From JBOFDP01 sp051647125 (GTDB taxonomy: Bacteria; Bacteroidota; Bacteroidia; Chitinophagales; Chitinophagaceae), in NCBI GenBank assembly GCA_051647125.1, contig JBOFDP010000098.1, forward strand, positions 1 through 31,488: a stretch of 31,488 nt of DNA, given 5' to 3'. Numbering within the stretch: the first letter of the stretch is position 1; every line of letters begins with the position of its first letter. The notes under the pieces are model-generated. The model worked only from the letters and a program-made list of their open reading frames with translations, made no database searches and was not told the origin of the DNA. Below, in pieces: positions 1 through 8,768 of this stretch. Made by a program: the position numbers and the translations under genes.

Positions 1-1704
1 CATTACTTCAAGTTGATTTTTTTGTTCTGGGAGAAGTGCTATTTGCTGGTTATAATAAGTTTCTATTTCACTTAGTTTTTGTTGATGCCCAAAATAGCTT
101 AATGCCCAAATCACTAAACTTAGAATAAGAATAATTTTACCTACATTGACTAAAAAAATTTTACCTCGAGAAAGCATATTTTTCCAAATTGCCATACCTT
201 GAGGAATACGATAAATGGGCATTTCTAATAAAAAAATACTTTTATCCTTAGTTTTAATAAAGCTTTGTGCAACCACCGCCACTAACAAAGCAATGAAAAT
301 ACCAAATATATACATTATTAACAATACTAATCCTTGCAAACTAATAATATTAAAAAAATAAGCATTAGGGATTACTAAACTTATAAGCATTGTATAGACA
401 GGTAATCTAGCACTACAACTCATAAATGGAATGATAAAAATAGTTAGTAATTTTTCTTTCTTATTATCAATTGTTCTGGCACTCATAATTGCAGGTACGG
501 CACAAGAAAATCCACTTATCAGAGGTACTACGCTTTTACCATTAAGCCCTACTATACGCATCCACCTATCGGTAAGAAAACTGATACGTGCCATATATCC
601 CGAATCCTCCAACATGGTAATAAGACCAAATAATATCATAATCTGCGGTACAAAAATAAATACAGAACCTAAGCCAGACCAAATACCATTGATCAATAAA
701 TTTGTCCACCATACATTAGGTAAGCTTTCCGTCATATAATTTTTTACAACATCGAAAAAATTACTTATCCAATCCATAGGATACGCAGCAAGCCAGAATA
801 TACTTTGAAAACAAATAAATAACGTAATAAGCAAAACCAAATTTCCCCAAAAAAGATGAACTAACCATTTATCCATTGTATCTGAAAAATGCTGTTTTTG
901 CTCTATCGTAACTTCTCTTACACTTGCTGTAATCGTTTGTTTTATATATTCATACCTTGACAAAATATCCTTTCCTTGAAACTGGGTCATATTAAAAGCA
1001 TATTCTTGTTTACTCTCAAGGATACGTTGCTTATATAGGGTTTCAAGTTTGAGCTGGTCGGTATAAATAATTTGCTGTGCAAGAAAATAATTAGAAATTT
1101 GTTTATCAACAAAAGGTCTTAATGCTGTAATAATAGGTTCATTCTCATAATCACCAATGAAGGAAATCTTAGGAGTAGGTTGATCTAAGATTTGAAGTAT
1201 CTTTTTTTTGAGCGTGTCTATCCCTTTTTTAGTTCGAGGGTTAATAATGACAATAGGTAACTCTAATGTAAGAGAAAGTTTTTCAATGTCTATAAAAATT
1301 TGTCTTTTTTGAGCAATATCCATCATCGTAAGGCATCCTATAACCTTATATCCAAGACTTTGAATCTGAGTAACCAACAAAAGATTTCTTTTTAAATTGC
1401 AAGCATCTATTAATACAAGCACAATATCAGGTATAAAAGAAGGGTCATTTTTCAACATTAGATTAAACGAGGCCTCCTCATCTTCTCTACGAGGATACAA
1501 ACTATACATACCTGGCAAATCCACAATCTGGGCTTTTACAGAAGGATTTAGTTTAGAATACCCTGTTTGTTTTTCAGTTGTAATACCTGGAAAATTACCT
1601 GTATGGGTATTCATTCCTGTCAAACAATTAAATAATGAGGATTTTCCATTATTAGGATTGCCTGCTAAAGCAATATTAATTTCTATATTATTTTGAGGTT
1701 TCAT
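1..1704 (-). CDS. feoB: Ferrous iron transport protein FeoB (C-terminal part beyond window)
   Basis: FeoB is an inner-membrane Fe(II) transporter with an N-terminal GTPase domain. The open frame runs from ATG at 1704 to the window edge, about 568 codons without a stop; full-length FeoB is usually 700-800 residues, so the 3' part is missing. Visible G-domain motifs are the P-loop GNPNNGKSS (about residues 15-23), G2 around GITTEKQTG and G3 DLPGMYSL. G4 reads LTMMDIA, with Thr where Asn is usual in FeoB. The membrane domain follows, including the conserved Gate segment GFSCAVPAIMSARTI and several hydrophobic helices. No FeoA gene lies directly upstream; the preceding gene is pckA, separated by a terminator, so feoB is probably transcribed separately. 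A weak TTATTTTG element lies just upstream of the start. Confidence 0.97.
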   Translation of the reverse strand, partial: MKPQNNIEINIALAGNPNNGKSSLFNCLTGMNTHTGNFPGITTEKQTGYSKLNPSVKAQIVDLPGMYSLYPRREDEEASFNLMLKNDPSFIPDIVLVLIDACNLKRNLLLVTQIQSLGYKVIGCLTMMDIAQKRQIFIDIEKLSLTLELPIVIINPRTKKGIDTLKKKILQILDQPTPKISFIGDYENEPIITALRPFVDKQISNYFLAQQIIYTDQLKLETLYKQRILESKQEYAFNMTQFQGKDILSRYEYIKQTITASVREVTIEQKQHFSDTMDKWLVHLFWGNLVLLITLFICFQSIFWLAAYPMDWISNFFDVVKNYMTESLPNVWWTNLLINGIWSGLGSVFIFVPQIMILFGLITMLEDSGYMARISFLTDRWMRIVGLNGKSVVPLISGFSCAVPAIMSARTIDNKKEKLLTIFIIPFMSCSARLPVYTMLISLVIPNAYFFNIISLQGLVLLIMYIFGIFIALLVAVVAQSFIKTKDKSIFLLEMPIYRIPQGMAIWKNMLSRGKIFLVNVGKIILILSLVIWALSYFGHQQKLSEIETYYNQQIALLPEQKNQLEVM

Positions 1705-1798
1705 TAATCTCACAAAATAAATTCTATTTTATTAGTAAAGAAGAAAATACTTTTTAGAATTTGGGAAATTATTTATAAGTACTTCCTTATTTCTTAAT

Positions 1799-1831
1799 AA
1801 AAAAAACGAAGGTACATTACTGTAACTTCGT
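1799..1831 (-). terminator. Rho-independent terminator after pckA
   Basis: On the minus strand ACGAAG (1831-1826) pairs with CTTCGT (1811-1806). Three further inner pairs lie beyond one mismatch, and a run of eight T follows. It sits 28 nt after the pckA stop and before feoB, so it should separate the two transcription units. Confidence 0.85.
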
Positions 1832-1858
1832 AAATTTTATATAAAACTATATACTCAA

Positions 1859-3451
1859 TTATAAAGAAGGACCGGCAGATACTAATCCTTTGCCTGCATC
1901 TGTATCAATATATTGTTCAAAGTTCTTAACATATTTCTGAGCTAAACTTTTAGCTTTAGTTTCCCATTCTGCTTTGTTTGTATAAGTATCTCGTGGATCA
2001 AGAATACCTTGACTTACATTAGGCAATGCAGTTGGAACAGTAAGATTCAAAATAGGCATTTCTATTTTTTGAGCTTTATCTATGGATCCGTCTATAATAG
2101 CATCTATAATAGCACGAGTATCTTTTATAGAAATTCTCTTTCCTGTACCATTCCATCCTGTATTTACTAAGTATGCTTTACAATTATATTTCTTCATTTT
2201 TTGTGCAAGTACTGTAGCATATTTGGTAGGATGCAAGGTAAGGAATGCTTCTCCAAAAGCAGGAGAGAAAGAAGGTGTAGGCTCTGTAATACCTCTTTCT
2301 GTACCAGCCAATTTAGAAGTATACCCACATAAGAAATGATATTGTGCCTGTTGCTCATCTAATATAGATACAGGAGGAAGTACTCCAAATGCATCTGCTG
2401 ATAAGTAAATAATCTTTGAAGCATGACCAGCTTTTGAAGGTACTACAATTCTTTCTATATGATTAATAGGATAACTTACACGAGTATTTTCTGTAATAGA
2501 ACCATCTGCATAATCAATACTTCCATCAGGACGTACAGTTACATTTTCTAACAAAGCATCTCTCTTGATAGCCTTCCAAATATCAGGTTCGTTCTCCTTA
2601 CTCAAATTAATAGTTTTCGCATAACACCCCCCTTCATAATTAAACACCCCTTCATCATCCCAACCATGCTCATCATCCCCTATCAACAAACGTTTAGGAT
2701 CTGCCGAAAGGGTTGTTTTGCCCGTACCTGACAATCCAAAAAATACAGCTACATCTCCCTTTGCACCCACATTTGCAGAACAATGCATAGAAGCTATACC
2801 TTTTTGAGGCAATAAGAAGTTCATCACACAGAACAATCCTTTTTTCATTTCGCCACCATACCAAGTACCACCTATCACTTGCATATTTTCAGTAAGATTA
2901 AAAGCTACGTAGTTTTCTGAATTTAATCCCTGAGTTTCCCAATTAGGATTTGTACATTTAGAAGCATTCATTACAATAAAATCAGGCTCTCCAAAATTCT
3001 TTAACTCCTCTTCCGTAGGACGAATAAACATATTCTTAACAAAATGAGCCTGCCACGCTACTTCCATAATAAAGCGTACTTTCAGTCTCGTATTAACATT
3101 AGCCCCACAAAAACCATCTATCACATATAAAGTATCTTTATTAGATAGTTGTTTAACTGTATTATCTTTCAATGCTTTCCAAACATCCGTAGTAATGGGT
3201 CTATTAATAGAACCATCCCACCAAATGGTATTTTTGGTAACATCGTCCTTAGTAATATATTTATCTTTAGGAGAACGACCTGTAAAAATCCCTGTTTTTA
3301 CAGCTACACAATCAGTATTCGTTAATATTCCTTTTTCATAACCTTGTAAGGAAGAAGCTGTTTCAGCGTTAAACAAATCCTCATAAGAAGGATTACGTAC
3401 GATCTTTTTGGGTTGTGCAATCCCATACTTTGTTAAATCAATGCTTACCAT
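1859..3451 (-). CDS. pckA: Phosphoenolpyruvate carboxykinase (ATP)
   Basis: This cytosolic enzyme converts oxaloacetate and ATP to phosphoenolpyruvate, CO2 and ADP (EC 4.1.1.49), the entry step of gluconeogenesis; in some organisms it runs in reverse as an anaplerotic step. The product is 530 residues from ATG 3451, close to the usual ~540. Visible motifs are GRSPKDK (58-64), the kinase P-loop GLSGTGKT (239-246) and the metal-binding region LIGDDEHGWDDEG (256-268). The frame stays open up to an ATG at 3493, but that would add an atypical 14-residue leader and lies only about 13 nt from the predicted transcription start, so 3451 is preferred. Transcription is probably monocistronic, with a -7 element at 3513-3520 and a terminator after the stop. 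Confidence 0.98.
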   Translation of the reverse strand: MVSIDLTKYGIAQPKKIVRNPSYEDLFNAETASSLQGYEKGILTNTDCVAVKTGIFTGRSPKDKYITKDDVTKNTIWWDGSINRPITTDVWKALKDNTVKQLSNKDTLYVIDGFCGANVNTRLKVRFIMEVAWQAHFVKNMFIRPTEEELKNFGEPDFIVMNASKCTNPNWETQGLNSENYVAFNLTENMQVIGGTWYGGEMKKGLFCVMNFLLPQKGIASMHCSANVGAKGDVAVFFGLSGTGKTTLSADPKRLLIGDDEHGWDDEGVFNYEGGCYAKTINLSKENEPDIWKAIKRDALLENVTVRPDGSIDYADGSITENTRVSYPINHIERIVVPSKAGHASKIIYLSADAFGVLPPVSILDEQQAQYHFLCGYTSKLAGTERGITEPTPSFSPAFGEAFLTLHPTKYATVLAQKMKKYNCKAYLVNTGWNGTGKRISIKDTRAIIDAIIDGSIDKAQKIEMPILNLTVPTALPNVSQGILDPRDTYTNKAEWETKAKSLAQKYVKNFEQYIDTDAGKGLVSAGPSL

Positions 3452-3512
3452 AATAAAATTTAATTTTTTAGTAATGTAAATACTTAAGAACAATCTTTAT
3501 TCTATGTCCTTA

Positions 3513-3520
3513 CAAAAATA
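3513..3520 (-). promoter_or_regulatory. Candidate -7 promoter element of pckA
   Basis: TATTTTTG on the minus strand matches the Bacteroidota -7 consensus TAnnTTTG. It would start transcription near 3505 and give a leader of about 55 nt before ATG 3451. No clear TTG lies at the usual ~19-nt spacing, so the call rests on the -7 box and its position. Confidence 0.5.
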
Positions 3521-3865
3521 AGCATAAAAACTTTTAAAAAATAACTTTTTTTCAAGCATAAAAACTGAAATTTTCCATCATTAAAGATTTATATTTTTAA
3601 TCATATGTATTACTTTTAATATTGAAATTAGTATTTTTAAAATATCTTTCTATAAAACTTATTATTATATAGTTAATATTTGTTTATTTTTATGTTTTTT
3701 TATTTTTATAGATATAATTTCTATTTATAGATATATAAGAAATATTATAAAAATATAATAGAACTATTTTTAAGTAATAAAAAAATAATTCTTTTTATAT
3801 AATTCTTGTCTCTTTTGGATAGTTTTCTTATTAAGTAATGTACTATTTATTCCAAGAAAATAATT
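3521..3865. other. Intergenic region, extremely AT-rich
   Basis: About 345 bp between the pckA promoter and the stop of the LptD-like gene. It is almost entirely A and T, with no convincing reading frame, RNA gene or clear hairpin terminator. It probably holds the 3' untranslated end of the LptD-like transcript and upstream sequence of pckA. Confidence 0.6.
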
Positions 3866-6763
3866 TTAATAGTAGGTAATATTTTTATCAAGTTTTAAAT
3901 CTTGCAAAATATTTGCTCTAGGAGAAATTTTAAAGTAAAAGGATTTATAAAACCCGATAGGACTCATATTAAAAGATATAGTCCAACAATGAATCTGTCT
4001 ACTCATACTAAAATTCAAATTTGTCAGTTGCGGTTTTATCATATTCTGGAAAGCTATATTTGCATTAGCAGAAATTACCATTAAGGGAGTAAGTGGAAAA
4101 CTTCCTGATAGATTCATTCCTGTATTCCAAGTAGTTTTTCCAACATATTGCCTCTCAAAAATATTCCAACTACTAGAATAATTTAAGCTAAAGCTAATAC
4201 CTATATTAGCAGAGGAGGCTGAATAATCAGCATATTTAGCTGGGTTTTTAAGTACATCATACTTTAAGGCTTGCCATTCTTCATAAGTATAATCTTGATT
4301 GGGTTTAAAGGTAACTTTATTCTTTTGTCCCTCCTTTGTTTTTTTTGCTATAGAAAAATTTGTACTTATATTAAACGATGCATTAGATATATTCCCTATA
4401 CTAAATTTTTCTCCTTGCCAAGCATATTTATTAATAGGACTGCCTGTCTCAGGATTTACCTGATAAGGGTTAAGCACTGCAGTGGCGGAAATATTCACTT
4501 TATTAAATAAATTAGTACTCGCAGACATATTAATAGGAGCTAAACGCATAGAATCCGCTACAAAATTATAGCTCGAGGTAATACTCAATCTATCCAGCAA
4601 AACTATTTTTTTCAATTCATACCCAGTATCTGTTTTAACTCTTATCTTCATCTCTATATTATTATCAATACCAAAACTAATACCTCCAAAAGTAACATTA
4701 GAAAAAGCTCCCAAAGCACCAGGATAAGTAAAATAATTGGTGGTGATAGTACGTCCTAAGCTATCTGACTGATAGTGATACCATTGTCTTTTTACCAAAC
4801 TTGGTTCATAGCTTACAGAAATATTAGGACGTATCACATGCCTAAATCCTGCTATAGCTCCTTTTTTATAAAGCCATGTACCATACAATGCCGTATTCAA
4901 TGCCATACCCATGGATATTTTTCTCATCGCATATATTCCTCTATGTACATTTTCTTCTACACTTTTAATATTCTCATCCCAATATTTAGTAACCTTTCTA
5001 TCAAACCAATTTTCAGAATAACTAATATTTGGCGTTATTGATATAGGTCCTAATAATGGCAATTGTAATTGTATGGGAATATTATGCGACATCCCCCACA
5101 CCATAGTATCTATAATTTTTTTTAAATAAAATGCTGAATCATAAGCTACAAAGCTATTGGTAAAATTACCCATATATCCAATACTAAGTTTTTCATACCA
5201 TTTTATACTTCCTACTCTATTTTGCTTTTGAAAAGGATTAATAGGAGTTACGTTAAGATTCAAATTAGGTAGTGTGAAATTATACAATCTCGTAAGGTTA
5301 TTTTGGTTATGATTGAGGGCAAGTTGCATACTTATAGGAGAATATTTAAAGGTGTATCCTAATGCAATGGAAGAAGATTGTTGGTTATTAAATCCTAGTG
5401 CAGGGTCATAAAATTGTGTAGCGTTGTATTGGGTAGAACTAAAATTTACACTTGCCGAAAAGGTCATATTAGGATCTACATTTTTGTCTTGGGTATGAGC
5501 CCATTGTATAGCATATGTTTTAGTATTAGAAAATCCTACATCTCCAGGAAATCCCAATCGATTATCCTGATAATTAAAGTTAAAAGTTCCATTAAATTTA
5601 TATCTTACTAAATAGCTAGAATTCATACGCACAGCCCAAGATAAATAAGTATAAAAATCTCCTGTAATAGTAGCTTTAAAATATTGATTCAGATTAAGCA
5701 TATATCCACCTCCCAATAAGCCAAATCCTCGCTGATTATCAACTGTATAGCTTGGGATAATAATCCCTCCCTTTCTTTTGGTATTTAAAGGGAACATTCC
5801 AAAAGGTATGGGAATAGGAATCATAACCCCTTCAAATTCTGGAAAGATAGGTCCTGTTACAATGACCTTATCTTTTATTAATTTATACTTATTGGTAAAA
5901 AAATCAAAGTGTGGTTCATCATACGAACACGTTGTAAAAGCTCCTCCCCGCCCAAAAAAAGCACTCGTATCTATACGTTTAACAACCTTGCTATGAACAA
6001 ACATTTCACTTTGCTGAGTAATCGTATTATTAATAATTCCTTTTTGCGATTTAAAACTATATTCCAAACTATCACTTTGATATTTTTGATCTTGCTGTGT
6101 AAATTTGACTTTCTCAACTACCTTCCCCATAGTATCATATTTTCCAATAGCAGTAGCAATATTGGTATTCGTATTATAAGCCATTTTATCAGCATCAAGC
6201 TCTATGTCCTGAAATTTGGTTTTTGTCTTACTATAAAGATATACCATATTATTGGGCAAATCCCATACCATAGAATCTTGTGCGGTATGATCTATAATAT
6301 CCGGGATACTTTCTTTAGAAATCTTGTAAGAAATAGTATCTCCTAAAATGAGGGTATCTTTAGCGTTTAGGCTATCTCTAATTTCTTGTTCCAATAAAAT
6401 ACTATCTGATACTGTAGAAAGTTTTTTGGTAGTGTTAATATCCTCTTTAGGAGATAGAATATCTTCTAAGATAGAAGAGGTATCTTTTGGCACAGTAACC
6501 GCATTGTTGAATACCGTTAGATTAGTATCCAATAGATTGTATATAGAAGATGCATTTGTATGTTGTTCTGTATGTTTAGACTTCTTCTTATTTTTCTTAG
6601 TACTTTTTACAACTGGTAGAAGAATTTGTTTTTTGTTAGTATCTATTTGGACACTATTAGTATGATGAGAAAAATATACATATTTTGTTTTACAAGAAAA
6701 CAAAGAAATGCTTATTAATACTAAAAAATTAAAAAATATCCTATTTTTGCAAAAAGTATTCAT
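3866..6763 (-). CDS. lptD: LptD-like LPS assembly outer-membrane protein
   Basis: A protein of 965 residues that matches the Bacteroidota 'putative LPS assembly protein LptD' family: an N-terminal OstA-like periplasmic domain followed by a large beta-barrel that would place lipopolysaccharide in the outer leaflet. The OstA-like part includes segments such as IELDADKMAYN and SDSLEYSFKSQKG; the transition region has FTTCSYDEPHFDFF and IPFGMFP. The remainder is rich in alternating aromatic and polar strands and ends in an aromatic residue (NITYY). The N-terminus has a hydrophobic stretch ending LFSC at residue 24, a possible lipobox. ATG 6763 is chosen over an in-frame TTG at 6772 because it gives a normal signal peptide and is the first ATG after the -7 box. 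The divergent amidase/MCE/OstA run fits a role in envelope building. Confidence 0.9.
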   Translation of the reverse strand: MNTFCKNRIFFNFLVLISISLFSCKTKYVYFSHHTNSVQIDTNKKQILLPVVKSTKKNKKKSKHTEQHTNASSIYNLLDTNLTVFNNAVTVPKDTSSILEDILSPKEDINTTKKLSTVSDSILLEQEIRDSLNAKDTLILGDTISYKISKESIPDIIDHTAQDSMVWDLPNNMVYLYSKTKTKFQDIELDADKMAYNTNTNIATAIGKYDTMGKVVEKVKFTQQDQKYQSDSLEYSFKSQKGIINNTITQQSEMFVHSKVVKRIDTSAFFGRGGAFTTCSYDEPHFDFFTNKYKLIKDKVIVTGPIFPEFEGVMIPIPIPFGMFPLNTKRKGGIIIPSYTVDNQRGFGLLGGGYMLNLNQYFKATITGDFYTYLSWAVRMNSSYLVRYKFNGTFNFNYQDNRLGFPGDVGFSNTKTYAIQWAHTQDKNVDPNMTFSASVNFSSTQYNATQFYDPALGFNNQQSSSIALGYTFKYSPISMQLALNHNQNNLTRLYNFTLPNLNLNVTPINPFQKQNRVGSIKWYEKLSIGYMGNFTNSFVAYDSAFYLKKIIDTMVWGMSHNIPIQLQLPLLGPISITPNISYSENWFDRKVTKYWDENIKSVEENVHRGIYAMRKISMGMALNTALYGTWLYKKGAIAGFRHVIRPNISVSYEPSLVKRQWYHYQSDSLGRTITTNYFTYPGALGAFSNVTFGGISFGIDNNIEMKIRVKTDTGYELKKIVLLDRLSITSSYNFVADSMRLAPINMSASTNLFNKVNISATAVLNPYQVNPETGSPINKYAWQGEKFSIGNISNASFNISTNFSIAKKTKEGQKNKVTFKPNQDYTYEEWQALKYDVLKNPAKYADYSASSANIGISFSLNYSSSWNIFERQYVGKTTWNTGMNLSGSFPLTPLMVISANANIAFQNMIKPQLTNLNFSMSRQIHCWTISFNMSPIGFYKSFYFKISPRANILQDLKLDKNITYY
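6742..6749 (+). promoter_or_regulatory. Candidate -7 promoter element for the amidase-MCE-OstA run
   Basis: TATTTTTG matches TAnnTTTG. It lies inside the first codons of the divergent LptD-like gene and would start transcription near 6756, about 70 nt before ATG 6828. No TTG is seen at the -33 position. Confidence 0.4.
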
Positions 6764-6777
6764 TCCAACCAAGTCTA

Positions 6778-6785
6778 CAAAATTA
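6778..6785 (-). promoter_or_regulatory. Candidate -7 promoter element of the LptD-like gene
   Basis: TAATTTTG on the minus strand matches TAnnTTTG and lies 15 nt before ATG 6763. The implied transcript would have a very short leader of about 8 nt. No -33 TTG is visible. Confidence 0.4.
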
Positions 6786-6827
6786 GAAGTATAAAAATAA
6801 ATGCTATTAAAAAATATCCGACAAATA

Positions 6828-7763
6828 ATGAAATTGCAAATTTTAATGTATTTTTCATTGTATTTTTGCTTCTCTATTACTTCCTACGGACAAGATCCGA
6901 AAATGTTGATAAAAACCATAATAGTAGATCCTGGACACGGAGGAAAAGATGGGGGTGCTTCTGGGGCTTTTTCTTTAGAGAAAGATATTGCATTAGCAAT
7001 CTCTCTCAAAGTATACCATAAATTAGCCTCTGCTCTTTCAAATAGAAATATTGTAATTACACGTTCTACCGATATATATAATGATGTGATGGAAAAAGCT
7101 GAAATTGCTAATAAAGCCAAAGGTGATTTATTTATTTGTATCCATGTCGATGCGGCTGTAAAAAAAGTAACCTACAAAGCAGGTACTAAAAAAGTACCTT
7201 ACTACGTAACTATAAATAACAAAAAAGTAAAAAAGTATAAGAATAAAACCATCTATAAAACACGTATGGTAAGTAATCCAGAACCTTATGGAACATCTAC
7301 CTATATATGGTCAAATAAAAAAGTAGATCAAAAAAATGAAGCTATTTTTTCTGAAGGGCTAGGTAATGAACAAGATTCTTTATCAAATATACCTGATTTA
7401 AATACTCCAGAAGCTCGGTTACTTTCTCAAGCATATACACAAAAATATTTTACACGCAGTAAAAAAATGGCAGATCTTGTAGAAGACGAATTTACAAAAA
7501 TAGGGAGAAATAGTTTAGGTGTAAAACAACGTAATAATAGAGGTATTTGGGTATTACAACAAACCGCCATGCCTGCAATTTTGATAGAAACAGGCTTTAT
7601 TACCAATAAACAAGAAGAAATTTATCTAAATTCAGAAAAAGGACAAGAAGAAATGGCTACAGCTATAGTATCGGCTATAAAAAAATATATTATCTCGCAG
7701 GAAGAAATTACTACAGATACTTCTACAGCTACTAAAAGAATACCAAATACCCTACCAAAATAA
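6828..7763 (+). CDS. N-acetylmuramoyl-L-alanine amidase (Amidase_3)
   Basis: A zinc-dependent amidase that cuts the bond between N-acetylmuramic acid and the stem peptide of murein, used in cell separation and wall turnover in the periplasm. From ATG 6828 it has 311 residues and starts with a signal peptide (hydrophobic stretch to about residue 20, SYG then Q). Zinc ligands and catalytic residues are in place: His37 in DPGHGGKDGG, Glu51 in SLEKDIAL, His106 in CIHVDA and Glu254 in ILIETGFITN. A Lys/Tyr-rich insert (about 112-150) sits between the second and last motifs, as is common in Bacteroidota members. An upstream ATG at 6801 would put charged residues before the signal peptide and is less likely. 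First gene of a tight plus-strand run. Confidence 0.95.
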   Translation: MKLQILMYFSLYFCFSITSYGQDPKMLIKTIIVDPGHGGKDGGASGAFSLEKDIALAISLKVYHKLASALSNRNIVITRSTDIYNDVMEKAEIANKAKGDLFICIHVDAAVKKVTYKAGTKKVPYYVTINNKKVKKYKNKTIYKTRMVSNPEPYGTSTYIWSNKKVDQKNEAIFSEGLGNEQDSLSNIPDLNTPEARLLSQAYTQKYFTRSKKMADLVEDEFTKIGRNSLGVKQRNNRGIWVLQQTAMPAILIETGFITNKQEEIYLNSEKGQEEMATAIVSAIKKYIISQEEITTDTSTATKRIPNTLPK

Positions 7764-7772
7764 AATATTATT

Positions 7773-8768
7773 ATGAAGATTTCTAATGAATTTAAAATTG
7801 GCTTACTAACAATTCTTTCTATTTGTCTATTATTTGGAGGTATTTCTTTTCTAAAAAATGGTTCTTTTTTTAGTCAAGATAAATATATTTATTCTATATT
7901 TAAAAATGTAGCTGGTATCAATAAAGGGACTTTTATCTATGCCAATGGTTTAGTGATAGGACAGATAGAAGATATACATCCTTTGGAGGAAAATTTTTCA
8001 GATTTTTTGATCACTCTTTCCTTAAAAGTAAAAATCAATATCCCTATAAATTCTACAATTTCTGTATCCGAAAAATTGTTAGGAGATAATATTATTGAAA
8101 TGAAGTTGGGAAATAGTAGCAATTACATAACAAATGGAGATACTATTAAGATGAAAGAAGGAAGTAATTTTATGAACTCTTTAGGTTCTGTAAAACAACA
8201 AGCGGATTCCTTAATACAATCTTTTCTATTAACCATCAATAATATCAACCTACTTTTGAATCAAGATAATATGCATAGCATTAAAAGAATATTGCAAAAT
8301 GTAGCTGATATTTCTGCCAATGTAAACCAAATATCAAAGAATACAAGGTCTTTATTAGCAAAAGAACAAAATCACATTCATGATATTGTATTGAATATAC
8401 AAAAAATATCTGAAAATATGTTAACATATCAACCCGCTATGGATTCTATTATCAACAACATTCAAAATATCTCACAAAAAATTAATGGGATTAATATTGA
8501 TCAAGATATGAAAAAAATAGAATATATCTTAGACCAATTTTCTATAGCGATGAAAAACATAAATGAAGGAAACGGTAATATTTCTAAACTACTAAATGAT
8601 ACCATATTCTATCAACGTATGAATGATAATTTATATAGTCTTAATACCTTATTAGACGATATTCGTACTAATCCTAAAAGGTATGTCCATGTGAGCATAT
8701 TTGGCAATAAAAAAATAGATAAAATAAAACCTTTAACCAAACCTATTAACGATACGCTGAAAAAATAA
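7773..8768 (+). CDS. MCE/MlaD family phospholipid-transport protein
   Basis: A protein of 331 residues with one N-terminal membrane helix (about residues 9-27), an MCE domain (about 37-115, with GINKGTFIYANGLVIGQIEDI-like spacing) and a long helical, Asn/Ile-rich C-terminal region likely to form coiled coil. MCE proteins such as MlaD are anchored in the inner membrane and form rings or tubes that carry lipids between the membranes. No MlaE or MlaF gene is present in the window, so the permease and ATPase must lie elsewhere. It starts 9 nt after the amidase stop and its stop overlaps the next ATG by one base, which indicates translational coupling and a shared transcript. Confidence 0.9.
   Translation: MKISNEFKIGLLTILSICLLFGGISFLKNGSFFSQDKYIYSIFKNVAGINKGTFIYANGLVIGQIEDIHPLEENFSDFLITLSLKVKINIPINSTISVSEKLLGDNIIEMKLGNSSNYITNGDTIKMKEGSNFMNSLGSVKQQADSLIQSFLLTINNINLLLNQDNMHSIKRILQNVADISANVNQISKNTRSLLAKEQNHIHDIVLNIQKISENMLTYQPAMDSIINNIQNISQKINGINIDQDMKKIEYILDQFSIAMKNINEGNGNISKLLNDTIFYQRMNDNLYSLNTLLDDIRTNPKRYVHVSIFGNKKIDKIKPLTKPINDTLKK

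Noticed and set aside
3521..3865. Possible replication origin or small RNA in the AT-rich gap
   Set aside because: No DnaA-box-like repeats, stable hairpin or terminator could be made out; the bias is explained by ordinary AT-rich spacer.
5909..6346. Plus-strand frame of 145 codons inside the LptD-like gene
   Set aside because: It is antisense to a clearly coding frame, has no family features, and its composition is that of a complement of a beta-barrel gene.
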